The position numbers were made by a program, and so were the translations under genes. The notes under the pieces are model-generated. The model worked only from the letters and a program-made list of their open reading frames with translations. It was not told the DNA's origin and made no database searches. From Hofstenia miamia (taxonomy: Eukaryota; Xenacoelomorpha; Acoela), in contig SCFE01000011.1 in assembly GCA_004352715.1 (NCBI GenBank), forward strand, positions 1,748,814 through 1,812,813: a stretch of 64,000 bases of DNA, read 5' to 3'. Of this stretch, positions 25,901-33,763 are shown piece after piece; within the stretch, counting starts at the first letter, position 1, and the number at the start of each line of letters is the position of its first letter.

Positions 25901-27918
25901 GAGCCTATTTTAGGCAAAGCAAGTTATATTTCTGCTTGTTAATTTGATTATGGAGATTTTTCATATTTTTTGCAATCAGTATGCCTTTCCTATAATCTTA
26001 TTTAAGAAATGTTTATTAAATAATAGGAAGAGCTATGTAAAAAATTCTTTGAGTACAATATTTTTAAAAAAATACCGAGCTAAAACGAGCCTTATTCAAA
26101 GATTTTATGTACCGAACTTACGCAAAATTTAAATAAGCCGAGCCGAGCTTGGAAATGTCGGCTCGTTGACAAGTCTGGTTCTGTAGAATTTTTTGCTTTC
26201 GTCTATTAAGGGGCATAGGAATGAAACCGTCATTCTTCAGCTTCATTCAGTCCTGTGTAATTTTCGTCATTCAAAACTAGCGTATTTCAACGCCTCAGAG
26301 TACTTTTGTCATTCATCGAATAATTCTAAGCATTGATGTTGACTAACTACCACTTTTTATATTTTTGCCCTCTCAAATATTTCTCAATGCCTCGCAAAAT
26401 GGCATGCAGCAATGCCACGCAGTTTTGCACTATTCTTGTTTTAGTGGTCAATAGTTTTGGTGGTAGTAATAAGATCACTATGAAATTCGACTTAAAAACA
26501 ATATAAGCGTTTTTCGACCCAATCGAAATATTACCACGCTAGTCAGTGTAAACGTGGGGATTTTCCGTCTGCATTTTGAAGTGAATATTTGTTTAAGAAG
26601 TTTAATATGGTTAATCGGGTTGTGAATTTAGACAACATTCATTCATTGCTCAATTTTAAAAATCCTCAATATCCTTAGAAAATTTTCAAATCTCATCAAG
26701 ATAAGTGTATTTCAACAGGTAATCTCTATTAGTGTACTTTTCCAATAAAGCTTCATCGATTGATGATTATAGTGCAAGCTGACATGAAACCGTTCTCTGC
26801 AACTGAATTCTCCATAATCAAACATAAAATTGAACTTAAATTTAACAATGAAATACATTAATACGAAAACATTGTAAAGATCATTGATAGCGATTATGAG
26901 GGAATCCGCCGGATTTTTATTCTCGCTATATCATTAAGATCTCACACAATATGGTGTTTGGATTAATCTTTAGCAGTGACCTTCTAAGTTCACTTTTGTT
27001 ATTTAAATTTAGGAATGCGAGTATTGAATATTCAGAGCCAAGTTACCACCTCCAATCCACTTTTTCAATTATGTCTGGAAAATATTTCAATTTGCTTTAG
27101 CATTTTATGCGAGTAGATTAAATGAGTTTTCGCACCTTTCCTCTTAACTTTACGTTCCTCCCTCGTATATGCTTTTATCGCTTATTGATTGTGAAGTGAA
27201 ATAGAAATCGATTACTTTTGCATCAAAGTAGTTTCTCCTTTTACTTTTTACCTATCTACAAATCAAATATTTAAATTGTATGCTAGAATGGGGAGCGCAA
27301 AATTAAAATGCGAATAGCTCACAATTACAATGTCCCAAAACAGTAATTTAGCAACATGTTCTCTACTTTCGACTTCGTACTTTACGATGCCCTCATTTAA
27401 ATCCTTTATGCTGCCGGTTATGGAAGCAGCGTTATTAATGCAGCACTGTTCTCATTATTGTACAAATTCCATTATTTTTACTGCTCCCTGCTGCTTAATT
27501 ACTCTCTTCTTTTGTTTTAAAGCCCAATTAATTTTTATTACTGGTCAGAGTTCGTAAATTATTCCTCCAACTTGTTTAATAATGTTGTTCTATCTTGTTT
27601 CAAAGAAACTTTTCATTTAAACAATTCCATTCAATTTATCAATGCATATTTACGTATTTAAGCTCATCATTTGAACTGTAGAAAATTTTTCTTATTTTGT
27701 AGTTAGCTAATTCGAATCTTAAATAATATGATTGAATTTTAGGCCAGTCTGTACAGAGGCAGCTTAAATGCTGTGAATAGATTCTCTCCCTATTAAAGCA
27801 AAGAAAATTTTTCTTATTTTGTAGTTAGCTAATTCGAATCTTAAATAATATGATTGAATTTTAGGCCAGTCTGTACAGAGGCAGCTTAAATGCTGTGAAT
27901 AGATTCTCTCCCTATTAA
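5175..27918 (+). CDS. RBFOX homologue: RBFOX (Fox-1) family splicing regulator, full 12-exon gene
   Basis: The family binds UGCAUG in pre-mRNA in the nucleus and sets alternative exon use, mainly in neurons and muscle. Twelve exons join in consistent phase into 397 codons: N-terminal Ala/Gln-rich region, one RRM (RNP2 LHVSNI, RNP1 KGFGFVTF), an RGRGR segment, an Ala-rich C-terminal region and a C-terminus NRFSPY, matching the NRFAPY end of vertebrate RBFOX. Skipping the 75-nt and 24-nt exons gives 364 codons. The RRM exons of 54 and 93 nt equal the vertebrate sizes. Upstream alternative first exons outside the window are possible. Coordinates cover the predicted start of transcription to the second copy of the stop codon. 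Confidence 0.9.
5201..5281 (+). CDS. RBFOX homologue: RBFOX exon 1 (N-terminal coding exon)
   Basis: Twenty-seven codons from ATG at 5201 ([11 protein letters not shown]... ending GNYLK) run to AAG followed by donor GTAAGAA at 5282. The exon ends in phase 0, which is what exon 2 at 10513 requires. It lies 26 nt downstream of a TATA-spaced initiator. The peptide has no similarity I recognise, as expected for the variable RBFOX N-terminus. Assignment to this gene rests on position, phase and promoter context. Confidence 0.6.
5326..5858. mobile_element. hAT-type MITE with subterminal GATTAATCG repeats
   Basis: The ends read CAGGGATCCG and, in reverse, CAGGGATCGT. CAGGGATC is a typical hAT terminus. 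Flanks aatgcatt and gttgcatt match at 6 of 8 positions. Both ends are packed with ATTAATC and GATTAATCG repeats in both orientations, like transposase-binding subterminal repeats. An 88-codon open frame inside (5425-5691) has no recognised domain. The element starts 44 bp after the exon 1 donor. Confidence 0.7.
5867..7425. other. RBFOX intron 1, plain non-coding DNA
   Basis: No feature was seen beyond AT-rich sequence leading into a (TA)n tract at the gap edge. Confidence 0.5.
7426..7888. other. Assembly gap (N run)
   Basis: 463 undefined bases, with TATATA at the left edge and (TA)n from about 7905 on the right. The gap probably hides an expanded TA microsatellite or an element inserted in one. 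Confidence 0.95.
7889..8571. other. RBFOX intron 1, plain non-coding DNA
   Basis: It begins with a (TA)n tract and then carries no recognisable feature. Confidence 0.5.
8580..8819. mobile_element. hAT-type MITE, GGCGTACGCAGG family, copy 2
   Basis: Best-preserved target duplication of this family: atcgccat occurs exactly at 8572-8579 and 8820-8827. The ends read CAAGGGCGTACGCAGG and, in reverse, CAGTGGCGTACAC. Length is 240 bp, with a G/C block at each end, an AT-rich core and no coding capacity. The 8-bp duplication and the CAGTGGCGTA terminus place it in the hAT superfamily. Confidence 0.9.
8828..9971. other. RBFOX intron 1, plain non-coding DNA
   Basis: No feature was recognised. Confidence 0.5.
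9980..10253. mobile_element. hAT-type MITE, CAGGCG termini
   Basis: A perfect 8-bp duplication tttgattc flanks it at 9972-9979 and 10254-10261. The ends read CAGGCGCGGCTTTAAG and, in reverse, CAGGCGAGGCACCCGG, with GGGGGCAC blocks just inside both ends. Length is 274 bp and it is non-coding. Confidence 0.88.
10513..10779 (+). CDS. RBFOX homologue: RBFOX exon 2 (Ala/Gln-rich N-terminal region)
   Basis: An acceptor TATTATTTTAG precedes 267 nt (89 codons, phase 0 in and out) encoding an alanine- and glutamine-rich low-complexity segment that ends [13 protein letters not shown] proteins typically have a similar disordered Ala/Gln/Pro-rich N-terminus before the RRM. The donor GAG|GTTCGC is weak but is the only one that keeps phase 0 with exon 3. 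The strong codon bias toward GCN and CAR separates it from the surrounding intron. Confidence 0.85.
11064..11412. mobile_element. hAT-type MITE, CAGACTTGTCAACGAGCC group, copy 1
   Basis: The perfect duplication ttgtactt occurs at 11056-11063 and 11413-11420. The ends read CAGACTATTCAACGAGCC and, in reverse, CAGACTTGTCAACGAGCC. Subterminal zones are rich in GAGCC and GCTCGGCTCG. Three related copies lie at 21271-21627, 25844-26177 and 29165-29454. One base (11319) is N. Confidence 0.88.
13364..13552 (-). pseudogene. P-type transposase catalytic-core fragment
   Basis: The minus-strand frame includes [19 protein letters not shown], which resembles the first catalytic block of P-element/THAP9 transposases (LL.DE..LKP.L.Y..G). 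It ends at a stop after about 62 codons, so most of the nuclease and GTP-binding regions are absent. A further minus-strand open stretch (13492-13800) covers the linker toward the THAP domain. It cannot encode an active enzyme. Confidence 0.6.
13990..14285 (-). pseudogene. THAP zinc-binding domain exon, frameshifted
   Basis: From ATG at 14285 the minus strand reads [10 protein letters not shown], then VFGFPSN, then after a one-base shift WINALTNP and VCI, then after another shift HWRIDFPVK, ending in PPSAF and donor GTAACAG. The order C..C, FxFP, W.NAL.NP, VC..H and a Pro-rich tail is the THAP domain plan. Two frameshifts break it. It belongs to the P-like element around it. Confidence 0.7.
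14943..15053 (+). CDS. RBFOX homologue: RBFOX exon 3 (start of RRM, RNP2)
   Basis: Acceptor TTTGTTTTTTAG; 111 nt, 37 codons, phase 0 both sides; donor GTAAGTA. It encodes an acidic lead-in ([10 protein letters not shown]) followed by [19 protein letters not shown], almost identical to the start of the vertebrate RBFOX RRM. LHVSNI is RNP2, and the FRFRD loop carries phenylalanine used for base stacking in the family. Confidence 0.97.
15054..16266. other. RBFOX intron 3
   Basis: Non-coding, with short chance frames around 15907-16162 and no repeat or TGCATG motif. Confidence 0.6.
16267..16320 (+). CDS. RBFOX homologue: RBFOX exon 4 (54 nt, RRM)
   Basis: Acceptor TTTTTTAG, donor GTACGT, phase 0. 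Eighteen codons, [18 protein letters not shown], correspond to the vertebrate 54-nt exon [18 protein letters not shown]. The exon size is conserved exactly. Confidence 0.97.
17297..17302 (+). promoter_or_regulatory. TGCATG (Fox site) 36 nt upstream of the 93-nt RRM exon
   Basis: UGCAUG is the established RBFOX recognition element. Upstream sites near this exon mediate skipping during autoregulation in vertebrate RBFOX genes. The copy lies in the same relation here. Confidence 0.6.
17338..17430 (+). CDS. RBFOX homologue: RBFOX exon 5 (93 nt, RNP1 of the RRM)
   Basis: Acceptor TTATAG, 93 nt, phase 0 both sides, donor GTCTGC. It encodes GFGFVTF (RNP1) through [11 protein letters not shown]. The vertebrate counterpart is also 93 nt and is an alternative exon whose skipping removes RNP1 and yields a dominant-negative product. 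Here a TGCATG lies 36 nt upstream and another begins at position +4 of the donor. Confidence 0.97.
17434..18006 (+). promoter_or_regulatory. Cluster of five TGCATG motifs downstream of the RRM exon
   Basis: TGCATG occurs at 17434, 17697, 17792, 17887 and 18001, the first overlapping the exon 5 donor. The spacing of the next four is about 95-114 bp. Random expectation for 570 bp of this composition is well below one. This is a likely binding array for the gene's own product. Confidence 0.6.
18557..18770. mobile_element. hAT-type MITE, GGCGTACGCAGG family, copy 3
   Basis: 214 bp, ends CAGGGGCGTATCCAGG and GGTACGCCACTG. Flanks aatgcaat and gatgcaat match at 7 of 8. It lies 115 bp upstream of RBFOX exon 6, inside the intron. 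Confidence 0.88.
18885..18948 (+). CDS. RBFOX homologue: RBFOX exon 6 (end of RRM)
   Basis: Acceptor TGTTTAG, donor GTAAGA; 64 nt, phase 0 in, one extra base out. It encodes [15 protein letters not shown], matching the family's VNNATARVMTNKK at the RRM end. The MTKRK run lies at the position of the conserved basic stretch after the RRM. Confidence 0.96.
19110..19197 (+). CDS. RBFOX homologue: RBFOX exon 7 (RGRGR segment)
   Basis: Acceptor TATTTTTAG, donor GTGAGT; 88 nt. It encodes [12 protein letters not shown]... and ends FQIPGYAA, corresponding to vertebrate RGRGRAVYNTF...PIPAYGG. Two TGCATG motifs follow at 19247 and 19279, 50 and 82 nt past the donor. Confidence 0.93.
19198..20963. other. 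RBFOX intron 7 with TGCATG motifs
   Basis: Non-coding intron. TGCATG lies at 19247, 19279, 19554, 19734, 20637 and 20946. A 135-codon open frame at 20499-20906 has no recognised similarity and is treated as chance. Confidence 0.55.
20964..21038 (+). CDS. RBFOX homologue: RBFOX exon 8, candidate 75-nt cassette exon
   Basis: Acceptor AATGTTTAG and donor GTTAGT bound 75 nt that are open in the required phase (one base completes the prior codon, two bases pass on). It encodes [20 protein letters not shown] then LRDVW. Removing it keeps frame between exons 7 and 9. TGCATG lies 13 nt upstream of its acceptor and at 21112 and 21141 downstream. I do not know this peptide from other RBFOX proteins, so exon status rests on splice sites, frame and context. 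Confidence 0.65.
21271..21627. mobile_element. hAT-type MITE, CAGACTTGTCAACGAGCC group, copy 2
   Basis: The exact duplication gttacaag occurs at 21263-21270 and 21628-21635. The ends are CAGACTTGTCAATGAGCC and, in reverse, CAGACTTGTCAACGAGCC. Length 357 bp. It sits 233 bp past the donor of the cassette exon. Confidence 0.92.
21636..23084. other. RBFOX intron 8, possible unclassified inverted-repeat element
   Basis: Mostly plain intron. AGCCATGGACAAAAGT at 21634-21649 recurs as its exact reverse complement at 22808-22823, which could bound an unclassified 1.19-kb element, but no duplication or coding content supports that. Confidence 0.4.
23085..23255 (+). CDS. RBFOX homologue: RBFOX exon 9 (Ala-rich C-terminal region)
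   Basis: Acceptor TATTTTAG, donor GTAAAA; 171 nt, symmetric phase. It encodes [20 protein letters not shown] and later [13 protein letters not shown], ending SYLAG. The GLVYPDP start aligns with the family's GVVYQDG. The alanine-rich low-complexity character fits the RBFOX C-terminal splicing-effector domain. Confidence 0.92.
23612..23635 (+). CDS. RBFOX homologue: RBFOX exon 10, 24-nt micro-exon
   Basis: Acceptor TTTCTCTCTTAG and donor GTAAGT are both strong and frame 24 nt. One base completes the preceding codon, seven codons follow (VRNAPDI) and two bases pass on. It is symmetric, so the flanking exons 9 and 11 also join in frame without it. TGCATG lies at 23585-23590, 22 nt before the exon. 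Confidence 0.7.
23636..25079. other. RBFOX intron 10
   Basis: Non-coding, with one TGCATG at 23820. No repeat was recognised. Confidence 0.55.
25080..25191 (+). CDS. RBFOX homologue: RBFOX exon 11 (C-terminal Ala/Thr-rich region)
   Basis: Acceptor ATTTTTTAG, donor GTAAGT; 112 nt. It encodes [20 protein letters not shown] and then [17 protein letters not shown], ending in phase 0 as exon 12 needs. It resembles the Ala/Tyr-rich tail of RBFOX proteins ahead of the final ASIYRGG exon. Confidence 0.92.
25844..26177. mobile_element. hAT-type MITE, CAGACTTGTCAACGAGCC group, copy 3
   Basis: 334 bp in the opposite orientation to copy 2. Flanks gttctgtc and gttctgta match at 7 of 8. Both ends carry the CAGACTTGTC terminus and GAGCCGAGC subterminal repeats. 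Confidence 0.88.
26186..27679. other. RBFOX intron 11, distal part
   Basis: Plain non-coding intron up to the tandem repeat that carries the terminal exon. Confidence 0.5.
27743..27796 (+). CDS. RBFOX homologue: RBFOX exon 12, terminal coding exon (first copy)
   Basis: Acceptor TGAATTTTAG followed by [17 protein letters not shown] and TAA. It matches the last exon of vertebrate RBFOX (ASIYRGG...NRFAPY). The conserved C-terminus overlaps a PY-type nuclear import signal in the family. Phase 0 agrees with exon 11. Confidence 0.95.
   Translation, partial: ASLYRGSLNAVNRFSPY
27865..27918 (+). CDS. RBFOX homologue: RBFOX exon 12, second identical copy
   Basis: An exact repeat of the preceding terminal exon, including acceptor and stop, 122 bp downstream. 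Splicing to either copy gives the same protein. If the first is used, this copy lies in the 3' UTR. Confidence 0.85.
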   Translation, partial: ASLYRGSLNAVNRFSPY

Positions 27919-28154
27919 AGCAAAGAAAATTTTTCTTATTTTGTAGTTAGCTAATTCGTTCCGCGCTCCTCAACTGTTTTCTTACTGTTTGCTGTTTTGG
28001 TCATCAGTTATAACGCTTTCCCCTCTCAAGGGACTAATTTTACACTTTCATTTGTCTCAAGCAAATCTTAAATTATATTGTAAATTAGAGAGATAAATGT
28101 CTATAGTTAATTAATAGTATTGCTGTGCAATTATAGGAATTTCTTTGTTTGAGA

Positions 28155-28226
28155 CAGGGTTGGCCATGAGATTTTTATTTTTTGTATTATAGTGTTAAAA
28201 TATTTATTGATGACATGTCAACCCTG
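28155..28226. mobile_element. Tiny hAT-like remnant, CAGGGTTGGC ends
   Basis: 72 bp with ends CAGGGTTGGCCATG and, in reverse, CAGGGTTGACATG, sharing termini with the element at 669-989. The flanking duplication is poor. It lies in the probable RBFOX 3' UTR. Confidence 0.4.
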
Positions 28227-28532
28227 TTTCAAGTATACCAGATGCTTTGCTACACCACACATCATTAAATTTTGTAGAATAGCCGAGTGTTTGTATGCGT
28301 GAAGCAAAGATAGCGTGTTTTAATGTTGTTTACGTGACCAAATCCTGACAATACAATGTCACTCCATTATTCCGTTTAATCATAATTCTGTGTAGTTTTT
28401 GACTGTAGTTTAACGTTTTGTAGCTTTTATAATGTGCAATTACTTATCCCACCTTCATGGTGAACACATGGGTAAAGGCCGGGAAAAAGTGCAGTATTCT
28501 CAATAGTTCAGCAATATATTCGTTTACTCTCG

Positions 28533-28538
28533 AATAAA
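28533..28538 (+). terminator. Candidate RBFOX poly(A) signal AATAAA
   Basis: First clear AATAAA downstream of the duplicated terminal exon, about 610 bp after the second stop. Further copies follow near 28763 and 28864, so the cleavage site is uncertain. Confidence 0.35.
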
Positions 28539-29164
28539 TTTTGTATTTCTTTTTCATTGTAATTATTTTAAAGTTTTGTTTTGTTTAAAATCAATGCTTC
28601 GTGCGAAGTTTTTCTTATTTTACGCCAACTGAGAAGTTTCATCCAAATACTTCTGCAATCCTTACAGAATCAATGCATAGATAAGGCATATAGTATTAGC
28701 ACGTTTTTTTAATACAATGTATTTACAAATAGCAAAAAATGTATGTTTTGAAAATACCCGCATTAATAAAAAATTTTCAATATACAAATATTGCTGGCAG
28801 TGTAAAGTCAAATTTTACAATTAACTTTAAATTGTTTAATTTATCAATTTATAGGGACATTCTTATACCAATAAAAATGTCATACGGTATTTTTAGTTTT
28901 TTTATTGATTTGAAGTTACGTTATTGCCGTTGCATTTTATTAAACCTTAATAAATGGAATTCCGTTAATATACCTGTACATAGTAGTACTTTTCTAAAAA
29001 CATGGCTATTGAAACATGTCGATAGTTGTAAGTCAATTTTAAAAAATTCCCCCACCTAGCAATTTGAAATTTTCCCTATTATTTCACATAAACTTGTCCC
29101 ATTAACAAATACAGCTCAACAATTGTTTCAAAATTTATCATTTTCAAATACAATAACTTAGAAT

Positions 29165-29454
29165 CAGACTTGTCAACGAGCCGAACTTGAGCACAGTATT
29201 TGATATCCAACGAGCCTATTTTAGGCAAAGCAAGTTATATTTCTGCTTGTTAATTTGATTATGGAGATTTTTCATATTTTTTGCAATCAGTATGCCTTTC
29301 CTATAATCTTATTTAAGATAGTAGGAAGAGCTATGTAAAAAATTCTTTGAGCACAATATTTTTAAAAAATTACCGAGCTAAAACGAGCCTCATTCAAAGT
29401 TTTTGTGGCGAGGCGAACTTACACAAAATTTAAACGAGTTCGTTGACAAGTCTG
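29165..29454. mobile_element. hAT-type MITE, CAGACTTGTCAACGAGCC group, copy 4
   Basis: 290 bp, ends CAGACTTGTCAACGAGCC and GTTGACAAGTCTG. Flanks cttagaat and ctttaaat match at 6 of 8. It is shorter than its relatives through loss of part of the GCTCGGCTCG zones. Confidence 0.82.
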
Positions 29455-29462
29455 CTTTAAAT

Positions 29463-31150
29463 TTTCTTAACTCACGAACTAGAATTAATGTTAGAACTCT
29501 GAAAGCACATGAGCTTAGCGCAGTGTCTTTTGCTTCATTTAGATTATATTATCTTATTTCGTCGCGACCCCTTGTATGGCACAGTAGGAATGGGAAGAAT
29601 TTGAAGGCTCTGAAAAATTGTTCAAAATGAGAAAAACCGTTTTTTATTTGAGGTAGCACTGGGTAACTTACAGTTAAAATATGTACAAGAGTAGTTTTCT
29701 AATATGTACTGCTGAATACTAATATTATATTGTCAAGTCCTGGATTTCGCTTGTAAAACCAGAAAAATACGTAATTTCAAATAAAACGCAGAAAAATAAG
29801 AATTATTAATACAGAGCAAATGCATTGGCTTTATAAAAACGTTGGACAGCAAAGTTGCTAAAATTTTCAAAACTCATCAAAGTGCATAGATGCATTTCTT
29901 AAAACTGGAACATATTAAAAGGTGCCTCATCACTAAATTTTCAACTTACGTAACACACCGGAGAAGAATCCAAAGATATGTAGTTTTTTTATTCAAATTC
30001 GGGGGTGAAGATTGTTTGATCGAAAACGATGTACCATCTTGCTCCCAATCAAAATATAAGCAAGATATGCTAGATGCCCAGGGATTTCGTTATGATGAAA
30101 TTTTTGATCTTTCGTTTTGGCATAATTCCCTTTACAAAAAACCTAGATAAATAGCAAGATCTTATCTAACCACACGAGCTTTAGAAATAGCTTCTCAACT
30201 AGCGCTTAGTTCAGATGGACTTACGATTCGTGCTTGAATCGCACAGCGGCACTTTGCCCATCTGAACGAACTTTTAGTAATTAGAAAATGTAGTATGCAA
30301 TGCAGCGTAGGTAAAACAGTCATTCTTTGTTTTATATTCCTGGGTGTTCTATTGAGGTTTTTAAGATTCGGTGATATGTTAGTGGGATACCCCTAGGAGC
30401 GGGATCAATTCATTGTACTAGTTTAGAGGAATTCTTCTGCAAATATTGAGATTCTAGTCTAAAGACGATAACCATGACAGAAGAAAATTTGTCTAAGAAC
30501 CTATTTATTGTGACTGTGATCAACCATTTGCACATTCATCTGAGAAAGTCACCGTCTTTTGTTTTAGAGGAAAAGTAGAATTCTTCTTGAAAGGAAAAGC
30601 TTAGCATAGTTTATTAAGTTTTCGCACACAGAATATGCTAATACTACAGATAATATAGTGTTATAAAATGACACCAACTATCCAAAATATTTACCCATTC
30701 GGAATTCTGCCTAATATGAGGCCAGACATTTATGTTTATCATATTATGCAGGAATTGCTGCGCAGGTTCAATTAATGGACATAAATAGCAATGTAATGTT
30801 GGCCGATTAGAATAATAAAAACACAATACTGGTCCAGTCATTGTATTCTAATCAAACAAAATTTTACAAAATTTAATTTTTTTCGCTCACAATAAGACAC
30901 AACATTGCAATTTGTTACAATGCTATGACGCATTGCATTCTGAGTATTATCTAAAGCTCTGTGAGTACTCGAAATTTCGAGTCGGGTCGAATCAACTCGA
31001 GTTTTGTTGATTGAAAATGAATGATGCAGTTTATGTTTACTTAATATTATTTTCTAACTAAAAACCTTTCTACAAAAATTTCTGTCAGTGATTGGGGTCG
31101 AGCAATATTGTTTATTGAATGAATATGTTAGAGAAACTGGATACAGATCA
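29463..31150. other. Gene-free stretch
   Basis: No recognised gene. An 86-codon frame at 29890-30150 has no domain I know. A short hairpin with GTTCAGATGG arms lies near 30209-30273. Confidence 0.4.
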
Positions 31151-31154
31151 GTGA

Positions 31155-31940
31155 AATGCTATTAAAACAATAACACGCAAAGGTTGCTCTTCCTGGGTAA
31201 TGACCCTTCCAATAGAAGAAGAAGGCTTTCATCTCAACAAAAGAGAATTTAGAGATAGCATTCGTTTGAGGTATGGTATTGAACCTGTCGATATGCCTAC
31301 AACGTGCGGATGCAGCAAAGGATTCTCTATTGCACATGCACTCTCTTGTCCCACTGGTGCTTTTGTTGCAAGACGACATAATGAAATGCGTGACATATTG
31401 TCCGAAGAATTATCGGAAGTGTGCATTGATGTTAAAAAAGAACCTCGTCTCACGCAAATAACGGAATCTCTGCCCTCTTCTTAAAATCTCTATTATGGAG
31501 CTATGCTAGACATCTCTGCCGTTGGATTCTGGAGCTATAGCCAACGCACATTCTTTGATGTAAGGGTATGCAACCCCTGTGCAACCACCAATGCTCCAAA
31601 AACTGCGTTAGAAACTTTTAGAGTCCATGAAACCGAGAAAATAAGGCAATACCAGCAGAGAGCTCTAGAAATCGAACATGCCTCATTTGTACCATTGCTG
31701 TTCAGTGCATCAGGTGGACCATCGTCACTCACTGATAAATTTTTAAAACAACTTTGGGGTTTAATCTCAGAGAAAAGGCATACTGACAATTCCAAAACCT
31801 GCAATTGGATAAGGTGCAAACTTGGATTCTCCTTACTACGAAGCATGATCCTCTGCATTCGTGGAGCTAGACGACACCATGCAGTTTCAAGGTTTGGAGT
31901 TGAGCATCACTTAGCTGGAGCCAGCCATTACCTGAAGTGA
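31155..31940 (+). pseudogene. Retroelement C-terminal fragment (CCHC knuckle plus nuclease-like domain)
   Basis: Two open segments in different frames (about 31155-31484 and 31503-31940) read through one domain series. First comes SSWVMTLPIEEEGFHL and TTCGCSKGF...HALSC, a CxC-x7-H-x4-C knuckle followed by RRHNEMRD. Then LDISAVGFW and FFDVRVCNP, a PD-(D/E)XK-like strand, and RCKLGFSLLRS...CIRGAR. This order recurs in C-terminal halves of reverse-transcriptase proteins in many invertebrate genomes. The class of the parent element is not clear to me. The frameshift and the missing N-terminus make it dead. Confidence 0.65.
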
Positions 31941-32720
31941 CACCAATTATTTTGATTTGACCTAGATTTATGTGTAATGGTCTTTTCCTTTCTTTAAATT
32001 GATAAAAAGGATGTAATATCAGTTTGTTAGTTGTATTATAAAAGTATTCACTAATATATAACCGAATGATGAATAGATGGCAGACATCAAACCAGCTTGG
32101 GAAAAGGCATGTGAATTTATCAATTTCATCATAAAAGTGAACAACCTTTTTGCTAATTTAATATTGTGATTGTTTTAAAATCTTCTAAATCTCTACGAAT
32201 TGTTTTTTTGTTTATTTGTAATAAGATATTTGTTTATTTTCTAGTCTTTCATAAAATTTAGATTAACGCTTCATTAGCAAAGGGTGCGATTTCAAGTTGG
32301 TAAACAAACTTCATTGTGATATTTGATAGCTTTTCATTCTTTAATTTAAGAACATCAACATTAATTGGTTAATGCTATATCTATATACAATATAATAATG
32401 ATCAATTACACGTTTTTCGCCAATTTAACTGCTAGAATTAAATTTTTTGTACATGTAGAAGAGTTGATTATTTAATGTTGATTTTACAATTATGATATTG
32501 ATAGGCTTATCTGCATTAGGGCTATTCCTAGGTTTTTTTGTAAATTTGCAAAAGCTTGGGGTCCTAAACGTGGAGAAATTGAAAAATATGCTTAGTGAAT
32601 GCATTTTGATATTTTTCGGTAATTCCGTGCAAACGAATGGCGTCAGTGTTGCGATAATAACTGATAGGTAATTAGGACAATTAGAAATTGTTTTGCTTAT
32701 TGCAGATAATTACGTCTCTC
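31941..32720. other. Gene-free spacer
   Basis: AT-rich sequence with no recognised content. Confidence 0.45.
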
Positions 32721-32723
32721 TCT

Positions 32724-33763
32724 ATGGAAGCACGCTTGCAGCTTATCAAGTTTTATTATTCGAACAATGAATCGCCATCGGCTACTTTACGTGCATACAA
32801 AACAGCTAACAAATTAAATAAAGACGCTTTTGATGTTTCATCAATTCGTTGATTAGTAAAGATATTCAATGAAACTTACTCTCTGCATGACAAACCGCGC
32901 CCAGGTCGCCCATCATTGTGTGAAGGAAGAGGTGATATCATTATGGAAATAGTAATTCAACTTCAATCTTTAAATTCGCTCGGTGTTTGCAGTGCAGAAC
33001 AAGTTGCACATACAACCGGTATTCCTTGTTCGAAGAATTCTTCGTAAACATCTTACATTGTACCTATATCACATACCACTACACCAGGCTATCACTGATA
33101 CAGACAAAATTGCACGAATAAATTTTGCAAATTGGATTCCGACAAATGAAGAATTACTCAAAAAGTTTTATGGAGCAATGAATCCTTCTTTTCGTTGGAC
33201 TGGGTTGTAAACAACTGCATCATTTGGGCTTCTAAGACCCACATCAAACAATGATTCAATCATTGCATTCACCCAAACTGTGCGTTTGGATGGGCTTTAC
33301 TGTGGAATTTAAGTTGAAGCCGTTTTTCTTCGATACGTATCTCACTAGGGAAAATTATTTACAACTGCTTCAAAATCATGTCATGCCTGCATTAAGAAGA
33401 CGAAGAGTGATCTCAAGAGTCATTGCTCAGCAAGATGATTCACCCCTTCATTACCCAACTGTAGTGCAGAATTATCTTTCAAACCAACTGCTAGATGACA
33501 GGATTATCGATCGAGGAATCGGTCAGCCATGGCCACTACAGTAACCGGACTTAAGTCCATTGGACTATTGGTTTTAGGACCTTATTTAAGCTCGTGTGTA
33601 CCATAACAACAAGCCTGAAAATCTTCAACAGTTAAGAACGTGAATTGAAACCGATATTGAATTGATTACGACAGTTGAGTTAGCCACCCGTGCGGATTTG
33701 GTCCTACAAGAAGAAGGTGGAACTTTCAATCATTTACATAAACCTCCTGATGTTAGTACTTAG
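32724..33763 (+). pseudogene. Tc1/mariner-superfamily transposase pseudogene
   Basis: From ATG at 32724 the reading order is an N-terminal helix-turn-helix (MEARLQLIKFYYSNNESPSA), a DKPRPGRPS linker, a core ending VIAQQDDSPLHY and IIDRGIGQPWPLQ, then PLDYWF and a Leu-rich tail (KPENLQQLR). The QQD(D/N)..P.H and SPLD(Y/F) blocks mark the DDE core of the IS630/Tc1/mariner superfamily. Several stops and frameshifts interrupt it. Terminal repeats could not be defined. Confidence 0.72.

Larger units (their letters stand above)
27680..27958 (+). repeat. 122-bp tandem duplication carrying the RBFOX terminal exon
   Basis: Two full units (27680-27801, 27802-27923) and a 35-bp partial third (27924-27958) show no difference that I could find. 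Each full unit holds the intron end, acceptor, 17 coding codons and stop. The identity implies a very recent duplication or an assembly artefact around the 35-bp repeat. Confidence 0.9.

Noticed and set aside
29890-30150. 86-codon frame downstream of RBFOX
   Set aside because: No similarity, no splice sites and no neighbouring exons; treated as chance.
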